A stretch of 64,000 nucleotides of DNA from Ardenticatenaceae bacterium (GTDB lineage: Bacteria; Chloroflexota; Anaerolineae; Promineifilales; Promineifilaceae): positions 1 to 64,000 of the forward strand of contig JACKBN010000004.1 in the NCBI GenBank assembly GCA_020634565.1. Reading direction: 5' to 3'. Below are positions 49,001 through 56,204 of this stretch, one piece after another. How positions within the stretch are numbered: position 1 is the stretch's first letter; each line of letters starts with the position of its first letter. Position numbers and translations under genes: made by a program. The notes beneath the pieces were generated by a model, which did no database searches, was not told the DNA's origin, and saw only the letters and a list, made by a program, of their open reading frames with translations.

Positions 49001-52000
49001 CGTCAGCCTGCAAGCCGTCGTGCTGGATGTGCCCGGCAACGATGGCGTTAACCCCGGCCAAACGACTTTGACTAACAACGCCACCGTGCAAATTGGCAGC
49101 GGCACGCCAGAAAACCTGACGCCCGTTGACGTGACCGTGGTCGAGCCGCAGATGGAAATCTTCAAGAGCTTCAGCACCAACGAAGCCTCCCCCAACGACA
49201 CCATCACCGTCACGCTCACCGTCACCAATACCGGCACCAGCACCGCCTTCGAGGTCATCATTGATGATCCGATTGACAACGCTGAGTTCCACACCATCAC
49301 CGAAGACACCACGGCTGCTGGCTTCACCTTCAGCACCGTGCCCAGCGGTGGTGACACGATTGTGCGCTACACGGGTGGCAACATCCCGGTTGGCGGCAGC
49401 GTCACCTTCACCTTCCAGATGACGCTGGACAGCGGCTTACCGCCCAGCCCACCCGATCTCACCAACGTGGCCACCGTTACCCAGGCGACCACGCTGGACA
49501 GCACCGCCAACGACGGTGACGACACGGAAGAGCGAGACGAACCGGACGTGAATGACAGCGATGACCTCACCGTCATCGTGCCGGACATCGTCCTCACCAA
49601 AACCGACGGCATCACCGTGGTGGACCCCGGCGAGCAAATTACCTATACCCTGACGGTTGAAAATCAGGGAACGGCCGTTGCCACCGGCGTCACCATCACC
49701 GAAACCGTCCCGGCTAACACCACCTTCGCGAGCACCGCAGGTTGGGTCTGTACCCCAGACGGCAGCGCGGGTAGCACCTGTACCTACGCTCTTGGTACGC
49801 TGGGCATCGGCGCGTCTACGGATGTGGATTTCTCCGTCATTTTTGATGCGACTCGCCCGCCCGTGGTGAATAATGTGGTGAATACGGCCGTTGCCCACGA
49901 CGACAACACCCACGGCGACGATCCCACCCCTGACAATAACGACGACACCGATACCGACGCCGTTTCCGCCTCCATTGGCGACTATGTTTGGGAGGATGTC
50001 AATGGCAACGGTCAGCAGGACGACGGCGCGACCGGCATCGAAAACGTCACCGTCACCTTGTACGACTCTGGCGACAACGTCGTCAGCACCACAACCACCT
50101 TGTCCGACGGCTCCTACGTCTTCCTCGATCTCGATCCAGGTGATTACTACCTCATCTTCACCCCGCCCACGGGCTACGAAATCACCCGGCAAAACCAGGG
50201 GGCCGACACCACCGATTCGGACATCGATCCGACCACGGGGCGGACAGCCACGACAAACCTGGTTGCCGCCGAGCACGATCCCACCTGGGACGCCGGTCTC
50301 TATCAACCAGCCTCCATTGGCGACTTTGTCTGGTACGATCTCAACAACGACGGCATCCAGGATGGCGGCGCTGAAATCGGCCTCTACAACGTCACCGTCA
50401 ACCTGTATGATGGCAGCGATAACTTCATCACAACCACCACCACGTTGGCCGATGGCAGCTACAGTTTCACCGATCTGCCCCCCGGCAACTACTACATCGA
50501 AGTGGTGCCGCCTGCTGGCTACACCACCAGCCCAATTAATCAGGGTGGCGACGACACGGCCGATTCCGACATCAACGCTAGCGGCCAAACCACCATTACC
50601 AACCTGATCTCCGGCGAAAACGATCCCACCTGGGACGGCGGCCTCTATGCACTGCCCGCCAGCATCGGCAACTACGTCTGGCTGGATGCGAACCAGAACG
50701 GCCGTCAAGACCCCACTGAATTTGGCATCCCCAACGTCACCGTTAATCTGTACGACTACGACGGCAACCCGCGCGGCAGCACCACCACCGCCTTCGATGG
50801 CAGCTATAGCTTCACCAACCTGCCGCCTGGCGATTACTACGTGGAAGTTGTGCCGCCCGCCAGCTACACCATCACGACTCAAGACGCCGCTGGCGACGCG
50901 CTGGATAGCGACATCAACGCTGTCACCGGCCAAACCATCATCACCACCCTCGATCCAGGCGAAAATGACCCCACTTGGGATGGTGGTCTCTACATTCAAC
51001 CTGCGAGCATCGGCAACTACGTCTGGCTAGATGCCAACCAGGATGGCCTACAAGATGCCAACGAGTACGGCGTGCCCGGTGTCACCGTGGACCTGTATGA
51101 TGGCAGCGGCAACCTGATCGACACGACGACCACCGCCTTCGACGGCAGCTACGGCTTCACCAACTTGGTCCCGGGCGATTACTACGTGGATGTTACGCCA
51201 CCCGCAGGCTACATCATCACCACGCAAGATGCTGGTGATGACGCCCTCGATAGCGACATTGACCCCGCCACTGGCGAAACGATTCCTACCACGCTCGATC
51301 CCAACGAGGACGATCCCACCTGGGACGCTGGGTTGTACATCGACCCGACCAGCATTGGCGACTTTGTCTGGCTGGATGCCAATCAGGACGGCATTCAGGA
51401 CGCTGGTGAACTTGGTATTGGCGGCGTGACGGTTGGCCTGTACGACAGCAATGACAACTTGATTGATACCACCACCACGCTGGGTGATGGCAGCTACGGC
51501 TTTAGCAACTTGCCGCCCGGTGATTACTATCTCATTGTCACGCCACCGGCTGGCTACACAATTAGCTCACAAGACCAGGGCGGTGATGACACGGCCGATT
51601 CCGACATCGACCCCACTGGCCAAACTGCGACCACCACGCTAACCTCCGGCGAAGATGATCCCACCTGGGACGCGGGGCTCTACATCCTGCCCGCCAGCCT
51701 GGGCGATCTCGTCTGGCTGGATGCGGATCAGGACGGCCTGCAAGATGCCGACGAATTCGGCATCCCTGGCGTGACGGTGAACCTGTACGACAGCAGCGAT
51801 ACCTTCATTGCCACCACCACGACGGATGCATACGGCAATTACAGCTTCACCAACCTGGCCCCCGGCGATTACCACATCGAAGTGGTACCGCCTGCCGGTT
51901 ATACCATCACCGCCCAAGATCAGGGTGGCGATGACGCGCTGGACAGCGACATCAACGCCAGCGGACTCAGCATCAACACCACTCTGGCTTCTGACGAGGA

Positions 52001-55000
52001 CGATCCCACCTGGGATGCCGGTCTGTACATCGATCCGGCCAGCATTGGCGACTACGTCTGGCTAGATGCCAATCAGGACGGTCTGCAAGATGGCGACGAG
52101 TACGGCATTGGTGGCGTCACTGTAGAACTGTTCGACAGCAATGACAATCTGATTGACACGACCACAACAGATGGCAACGGTGGCTACAGCTTCACCAATC
52201 TGGTGCCAGGTGACTACTACGTGGTGGTGACACCGCCCGCTGGCTACACCATCGTAGCCCAAAATGCGGGCGACGATGCGCTGGACAGCGACATCAATGG
52301 CAGCGGCCAAACTGCCACTACCACGCTCGATCCGAATGAAGATGATCCCACCTGGGACGCTGGTCTCTACGCCCAACCCGCCAGTCTTGGCGATACGGTT
52401 TGGCTGGATGCCAACCAGGACGGCCTGCAAGATGGCGACGAGTTCGGCATTCCCAACGTCACCGTAAACCTGTACGACAGCGGCGACACTCTCATTGGCA
52501 CTACTACCACAGATGCGTTTGGCAACTATGGCTTTAACAATTTGCCGCCCGGCGATTACTACGTGGCAGTGGTGCCGCCAACCGGCTACACCATCACCTT
52601 GCAAAACCAGGGCAGCGATGATGCGCTGGACAGCGATATTGATGTGACAACTGGGCAAACGGCCGTTACCACCCTCACATCCGGTGAAAACGATCCCACC
52701 TGGGACGGCGGCCTCTACGTTATCCCCGCCAGCCTGGGCGATCTGGTCTGGCTAGATGCCAACCAGGACGGCCTGCAAGACGCTGACGAATTTGGCGTGC
52801 CCAACGTCACGGTGAACCTGTACGACAGCAGCGACAACCTGCTGGATACGACGACCACCGACGCTTACGGCAACTACAGCTTCACCAATCTGGTGCCGGG
52901 CAACTACTACGTAGAAATGATTGCCCCATCGGGCTACACCATCACTGGCCAAGACGCAGGCGACGACGCGCTGGACAGCGACATTGACGCCACCACCGGC
53001 CAAACCATCGTCACCAATCTGGTGTCTGGCGAAAATGATCCCACCTGGGACGGTGGCCTGTACACTCAACCGGCCAGTTTGGGCGACTATGTTTGGCTGG
53101 ATGCGAACCTGAACGGTACGCAGGACTTCAACGAAAGCGGCGTCATCGCCGTGACGGTGAGCCTGTACGACGGCAGCGGCAATCTGCTGGACAGCACGGC
53201 CACTAACGCCACCGGCTTCTATGAATTCACCAACTTGCCGCCCGGCGACTACTACGTGGACGTGACGCTGCCCAACGGCTATGCCTTCACCACGCAAGAC
53301 GCCAGCGGCAATGACGCCACTGACTCCGATGTGGATACGACGACGGGCGAGACCATCGTCACCACGTTAGTGGCAGGTGAAAATGATCCCACCTGGGATG
53401 CGGGTTTGGTGCCTGCCATTGCCAGCCTGGGTGATTACGTCTGGGAAGATTTAGACAGTGATGGCTTACAAGATGTGGGCGAGCCGGGTGTGCCTGATGT
53501 GGAAGTGCGCTTGTACGACATCAACAATACCCAAATCATGACCACGACGACGGATGCAAACGGCCGTTACCAATTCATCAACCTTACCCCCGGCACCTAC
53601 CACGTTGAGTTTGTCTTGCCGGAGGGGCTCATCTTCACGCTGCAAGATCAGGGCGTAAACGATGCGGTCGATTCCGATGCAGACCCAACTACCGGACTCA
53701 CCATCCCAACCGTACTTACCCCCGGCGAAAATGACGTGAGTTGGGATGCCGGGTTGATTGAGCCACCTGATTTGGTGCTCGCTTCTATCGGCAATTATGT
53801 TTGGGAAGATCTGGATGGTGATGGCATACAGGATGCGGGTGAACCGGGTGTTGAAAACGTGACGGTGAACCTGTACGACAGCACCAACGCCCTTATCGAT
53901 ACCGTGACCACGGATGCCAACGGCCTTTACTACTTCTGGGAATTGACGCCGGGTGACTATCACGTCGAGTTCATTCTGCCTGCCGGGTACGACTTCACCC
54001 AGCAAGACCAGGGTGCCGACGATACGGCCGATTCCGATGCAGATACCACGACCGGTCTGACCATCCCCACCAATCTGGTGGCGGGTGAAAACGACACCAC
54101 TTGGGATGCTGGGCTCGTGCAGCAGCTGAATCCGGCGTTGGCGGCGATTGGCAACTACGTCTGGCTGGATGCCGATGAAGACGGCCTGCAAGACATTGGC
54201 GAGCCGGGTATCGTCAACGTGACGGTGAACCTGTACGACAGCAACGACGTGCTCACCGGCACGACGACCACCGATGCCAACGGCCTCTACCAGTTCATTG
54301 ATCTAGTGCCGGGTGACTACTACGTTGAGTTTGTACCGCCGACGGGCTACATTCTCACTTGGCAAAACCAGGGCGCGGACGACGCCATCGATTCGGACGC
54401 AGATGCCAACATCTTCAGCGCTACTTTTGGCCAGACAGTTCCGACCAATCTGGTAGCGGGCGAAAACGACACCACCTGGGACGCCGGCTTGTACGTGCCC
54501 GGCGCACCGTCCACGGCCAGCTTGGGCGACTACGTCTGGCTGGATGCGGATGTGGATGGCGTGCAGGACGGCAGCGAGAGCGGTGTGCCCAACGTGACGG
54601 TCAATCTGTACACCAGCGGTAACGTGTTAGTCGATACCACCACCACCGATGCGACCGGCTTTTACCAGTTCACTAACTTGCTGCCGGGTGACTACTACGT
54701 TGAATTTGTGCCACCGGCTGGCTACGCGCTGACGCTTGCCAACAGCGGCGTGACCGATCTGGATGATTCGGATGCGGACCCGGTGAGTGGACAAACGGCC
54801 GTTACCACTCTGACTGCTGGCGAAAACGATCCCACCTGGGACGCAGGCCTCTACCAAACCGTACGCCTGGGCAACCGGGTCTGGTTTGATATCGACAATG
54901 ACGGCATTCTGGACTCAGGCGAACAGCCCATACCGGGCATCCTCATGGAACTGCTGGACGGCGTGGGTAATCCGGTTATCTTGACAGGCTCTAGCCTGCC

Positions 55001-56162
55001 GCTGACTACCATCACCGATGCTGATGGCGTCTATCTCTTCGAGAATTTGCCGCCCGGCGACTACATTGTGCGCGTGGCGGCTAGTAACTTTGATGAGTGG
55101 ACCGATCCGCTGTACGGTTTTGTGAGCAGTCGCAGTAATTTGGCGACCGATCCAGCCGTCGATCCGGATAACAACAGCAGCGATGTGGACGATAACGGCC
55201 GTAACAATCCCGACCCAGCCAACGGCGGCATCGTTAGCTACCCAGTTACGCTTACCGTGGGTGGTGAACCAACCAACGAAGGCGCGGATGAGGATGGGGA
55301 TTTCCCCAACACCAGTAGCAATCTTACCGTAGACTTTGGCTTCTTCGAGTTGTTGACGCTGGGCAACTTTATCTGGTTGGACAACAACGAAAACAGTCTG
55401 ATTGACAGCGGCGAACCGGGCGTGGGTGGCGTGGTAGTTTACTTGCTGGACGGCAACGGCAATCCGGTGCTGCATCCGGTGACCAACCAGCCCATTAGCA
55501 CGACGACAAATCAGGCTGGTTTTTACCAGTTCACCAACCTATACCCTGGCGAGTACCGGGTGCTGGTTGGTGCGGAAAACTTCCAGTCGGGCGGTGCACT
55601 CGAAGGGTACTGGAGCAGTCCCGGCGCGGTCGATCCAGATGACAATTCCGATGTGGATGACAACGGTCTGGATGAGGTAGAGCCGTGGAACACGGGCATC
55701 GTCAGCGAGCCGGTAAGCCTGAATTATGACCAGGAACCGGACAACAACGACGATACCGATGACAACGACAACACCAACCTGACCGTGGATATGGGCTTTG
55801 TGGGGACGCCAACGGCCGTTACCCTCACCAGCTTCAGCGCCACCAACCTGGGCAACCAGCAGGTGCGCATTAACTGGACAACCGAATCCGAGGTGGACAA
55901 CTTTGGTTTCCGCATTTACCGGAGCAGCAGCAACAGCTTCGGCAGCGCCACCGAGGTTCACTTTGAGCCAACGGCCGTTCCCGGTGGTAGTGGCCCTGGT
56001 TCCAGCTACAGTTATACCGACACGGTTCCAGACAACGGCACTTACTACTACTGGCTGGTTGATGTAGAAACTGGCGGCGCCACTGAGATTCATGGCCCCA
56101 TCAGCGTCAACGTCACGCCATTCATCAGCATCTATCTACCGCTGGTTATCGGCGGCAATTAA
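43077..56162 (+). CDS. giant secreted repeat protein 2 (DUF11-like and SdrD B-like domains)
   Basis: A protein of 4361 residues beginning at a GTG with AAGGA eight bases upstream. Two hydrophobic stretches open it (LLGILLFSFVLFLLALW and IAILLFIGGAVLLANH), the second ending in a signal-peptide-like VQAQ. Residues about 55-920 and 1240-2290 are mostly DUF11-like domains (EVTQFTLQVYNPSQ; LTLTVTNTGTSTAFEVIID). A B-type domain and a GEVED-like domain sit near 925-1240 (IDFNADGDWDDLGEHIF). From residue 2298 to about 3928 run some 14 SdrD B-like units (YVWLDANQDGLQDADEFGIP; LPPGDYYVEVVPP). The last 430 residues match the end of giant 1, including TSFSATNLGNQQVRINWTTE and the tail FISIYLPLVIGGN. The gene lies 42 bases before the C25 peptidase gene. 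It is likely a surface fibre or adhesin. The repeats bind calcium in relatives. Confidence 0.9.
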   Translation: MASLLGILLFSFVLFLLALWNPWRWQLKHTAHLGRIAILLFIGGAVLLANHTVQAQSAPVLEITKDFGGSTALDVASGEEFTYYIAYRCASITENCLNTTLTDVLPPEVVYVQGVGPVGDITAVNYDSGSHTVTADFVNPLGAGSTGILEITVKFPPGTLPGTTAVNQATSSTDGGVRTSGQVIATATGAFEMFIDKTVANDFDDGVIGSDFITNYSLNVCNPDEIGGVNLTNATIIDTLPAEATFVSASNGGAYDPVGHTITWSSTSLGGTLPDIIPVTNSCSLSLDVTVRFEPNGRDGIPGNGDDPIVNSTVTNIMDIHGTPEDGTPDYVDTDGVDLLLILPYFDDGNGKSAGSPSSYIGRPIEELPGGPVNYTVSYTNLGTITATNVVLTDVLPVQIRVSAIAISPVVDPATGFYETNNNPGTWLPFPNNSYVANALVQVVNSATADPNDIELAPGDYLTGIRWELGDVPPGTPTWSANVATIIDPTVAGNVTFANCLTTVADYIEDGTPGTSTNLDCQDVTTIAVRAIPRVSKTASDDSLLPGEVTQFTLQVYNPSQAHNNVVGPITLADLLPERLDLVVPDPTVSSGYSVPTATQILDGDWFTFSATDSAPVPTYAFTPTINAENDALLRWQWPASYQMAPGESITINFYARVLDYTVPQSLGNDGILLWNDTATNNALACDGGDGVNLYLDADDVDEDGNSSEAGCFVQIPVVVEAFLAMDSEKFVDGTLDVNPGWTDYDYTVTGGAVDWRMVITNTSNVTATNIVAYDVFPYVGDTGTIDLSSRGSEWRPHLIFPITDTMGLPMTISYSQSSNPCRPEILPSGPAGCTDDWSETPPTDITTVQAIRLEFCDAGGCLELPPNNGMGGGSLEFSWHMVAPNDTAVGDIAWNSFGFTAEGGGLKLLPSEPLRVGIELAANTLPDYSIGDYVWLDLVGQQNDGIQQPEEIGLNGVRVELWDADTNTLLDFRTTGPDGSSNPGYYEFINIPNGNYFVRFFQPQDGLNYTFSPGEQGSDTAVDSNGLILGTDPTFGDYIETAVFAMNSADDYTIDQGMWIEADYGDAPAVYPVEAASQANPADAARHIIVPNFYLGSSVDAETDGQPTTTAWGDDLATDDENGVTFAVYQGTAALPSGLLRINQSNNLTLNATVPPTMTGYLNAWIDFNADGDWDDLGEHIFIDVPLNNGNNALSVTVPPTAVAGTTYARFRFSTETGLGPTGTAVDGEVEDYQVQLMNLPVKSVVDSSEAHTSGNNLAIGEIVRYRLAVPVPEGTVTNMVLTDNLPARLQFMNDGSASISFTADSNVTWSEFTITPATFGSGTDPVFTLGTVINNDTDAGMEYVLVEFNALVRNDPLNQHNTARNNRFTVTYDDNFSFTTPNVAVLIVEPDVSLTKTITTTPSDAGDTIVYQLVATNSNAALIETAFDLLITDTLDANLTLQSVNVSAPGYATATDNSNIPSNQVDVSVDRLDPGDSVTVTVTAVVNPTAPVNQTIPNTAYLTYSSLPGSGTIGNSTGSNTPGASGATTGERNGDGGTNDHFDSDTASVDLQAPSLDKQVTPTSYTIGDVLTYNIVVTLTEGIAYDFVFVDDLPTGLGYQSHQIITSSAASGGLLGNDFNGTLPAPTVTAPGGSGADLTLDFGDTTITANNDATDNSFLVQVTAVVLNELGNQNGDTLTNTARASYTANGGTVTQQDSVNISLVEPVLQISKQLIAPIPDPMDAGSDITYQIVLEHASSTAADAYDVVITDTLPSTLTGVSVDSVVVSGIADPGYDLSGNVLRVPAAGSFDFPQGSVITLTVSATIGGTAVPGQTIANTAGATWSTLDGTPSEERDGGGDPDGSDLLDGGALDDYEVEDTANLTVDGTASVKTLVGTSAGHTSGSDVTIGEVITYSISVSVAEGTIPSLEIVDNLPAGLAYVAGTAVVDSTGFSGALPAPTITAPGGSGGDVTFTFGGFTVPADNDPSNNSFSVSLQAVVLDVPGNDGVNPGQTTLTNNATVQIGSGTPENLTPVDVTVVEPQMEIFKSFSTNEASPNDTITVTLTVTNTGTSTAFEVIIDDPIDNAEFHTITEDTTAAGFTFSTVPSGGDTIVRYTGGNIPVGGSVTFTFQMTLDSGLPPSPPDLTNVATVTQATTLDSTANDGDDTEERDEPDVNDSDDLTVIVPDIVLTKTDGITVVDPGEQITYTLTVENQGTAVATGVTITETVPANTTFASTAGWVCTPDGSAGSTCTYALGTLGIGASTDVDFSVIFDATRPPVVNNVVNTAVAHDDNTHGDDPTPDNNDDTDTDAVSASIGDYVWEDVNGNGQQDDGATGIENVTVTLYDSGDNVVSTTTTLSDGSYVFLDLDPGDYYLIFTPPTGYEITRQNQGADTTDSDIDPTTGRTATTNLVAAEHDPTWDAGLYQPASIGDFVWYDLNNDGIQDGGAEIGLYNVTVNLYDGSDNFITTTTTLADGSYSFTDLPPGNYYIEVVPPAGYTTSPINQGGDDTADSDINASGQTTITNLISGENDPTWDGGLYALPASIGNYVWLDANQNGRQDPTEFGIPNVTVNLYDYDGNPRGSTTTAFDGSYSFTNLPPGDYYVEVVPPASYTITTQDAAGDALDSDINAVTGQTIITTLDPGENDPTWDGGLYIQPASIGNYVWLDANQDGLQDANEYGVPGVTVDLYDGSGNLIDTTTTAFDGSYGFTNLVPGDYYVDVTPPAGYIITTQDAGDDALDSDIDPATGETIPTTLDPNEDDPTWDAGLYIDPTSIGDFVWLDANQDGIQDAGELGIGGVTVGLYDSNDNLIDTTTTLGDGSYGFSNLPPGDYYLIVTPPAGYTISSQDQGGDDTADSDIDPTGQTATTTLTSGEDDPTWDAGLYILPASLGDLVWLDADQDGLQDADEFGIPGVTVNLYDSSDTFIATTTTDAYGNYSFTNLAPGDYHIEVVPPAGYTITAQDQGGDDALDSDINASGLSINTTLASDEDDPTWDAGLYIDPASIGDYVWLDANQDGLQDGDEYGIGGVTVELFDSNDNLIDTTTTDGNGGYSFTNLVPGDYYVVVTPPAGYTIVAQNAGDDALDSDINGSGQTATTTLDPNEDDPTWDAGLYAQPASLGDTVWLDANQDGLQDGDEFGIPNVTVNLYDSGDTLIGTTTTDAFGNYGFNNLPPGDYYVAVVPPTGYTITLQNQGSDDALDSDIDVTTGQTAVTTLTSGENDPTWDGGLYVIPASLGDLVWLDANQDGLQDADEFGVPNVTVNLYDSSDNLLDTTTTDAYGNYSFTNLVPGNYYVEMIAPSGYTITGQDAGDDALDSDIDATTGQTIVTNLVSGENDPTWDGGLYTQPASLGDYVWLDANLNGTQDFNESGVIAVTVSLYDGSGNLLDSTATNATGFYEFTNLPPGDYYVDVTLPNGYAFTTQDASGNDATDSDVDTTTGETIVTTLVAGENDPTWDAGLVPAIASLGDYVWEDLDSDGLQDVGEPGVPDVEVRLYDINNTQIMTTTTDANGRYQFINLTPGTYHVEFVLPEGLIFTLQDQGVNDAVDSDADPTTGLTIPTVLTPGENDVSWDAGLIEPPDLVLASIGNYVWEDLDGDGIQDAGEPGVENVTVNLYDSTNALIDTVTTDANGLYYFWELTPGDYHVEFILPAGYDFTQQDQGADDTADSDADTTTGLTIPTNLVAGENDTTWDAGLVQQLNPALAAIGNYVWLDADEDGLQDIGEPGIVNVTVNLYDSNDVLTGTTTTDANGLYQFIDLVPGDYYVEFVPPTGYILTWQNQGADDAIDSDADANIFSATFGQTVPTNLVAGENDTTWDAGLYVPGAPSTASLGDYVWLDADVDGVQDGSESGVPNVTVNLYTSGNVLVDTTTTDATGFYQFTNLLPGDYYVEFVPPAGYALTLANSGVTDLDDSDADPVSGQTAVTTLTAGENDPTWDAGLYQTVRLGNRVWFDIDNDGILDSGEQPIPGILMELLDGVGNPVILTGSSLPLTTITDADGVYLFENLPPGDYIVRVAASNFDEWTDPLYGFVSSRSNLATDPAVDPDNNSSDVDDNGRNNPDPANGGIVSYPVTLTVGGEPTNEGADEDGDFPNTSSNLTVDFGFFELLTLGNFIWLDNNENSLIDSGEPGVGGVVVYLLDGNGNPVLHPVTNQPISTTTNQAGFYQFTNLYPGEYRVLVGAENFQSGGALEGYWSSPGAVDPDDNSDVDDNGLDEVEPWNTGIVSEPVSLNYDQEPDNNDDTDDNDNTNLTVDMGFVGTPTAVTLTSFSATNLGNQQVRINWTTESEVDNFGFRIYRSSSNSFGSATEVHFEPTAVPGGSGPGSSYSYTDTVPDNGTYYYWLVDVETGGATEIHGPISVNVTPFISIYLPLVIGGN
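49968..54860 (+). repeat. about 14 tandem SdrD B-like repeats, 342-376 bp each
   Basis: Unit starts recur near 49968, 50310, 50658, 51003, 51348, 51693, 52038, 52380, 52728, 53073 and 53421, mostly 345 bases apart with one-codon length changes, then at 53781, 54139 and 54515 with longer spacing. Units encode a conserved start (SIGDYVWLDANQDG) and end (GENDPTWDAGLY). Later units are more diverged. Confidence 0.9.
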
Positions 56163-56177
56163 AAATGGTTTGCGTTT

Positions 56178-56197
56178 GGGCGGCCCACGGGTCGCCC
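56178..56197 (+). other. strong GC hairpin between giant 2 and the C25 gene
   Basis: GGGCGGCCC pairs with GGGTCGCCC (one G-T pair). No T run follows, so it is not a typical terminator. It may pause or partly end transcription, or protect mRNA ends. Confidence 0.4.
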
Positions 56198-56204
56198 AGA
56201 CCAA

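Noticed and set aside
47409..50999. Long minus-strand frames (438 and 520 codons) opposite giant 2
   Set aside because: Antisense to the repeat domains; the frame stays open because of the sense-strand codon bias.
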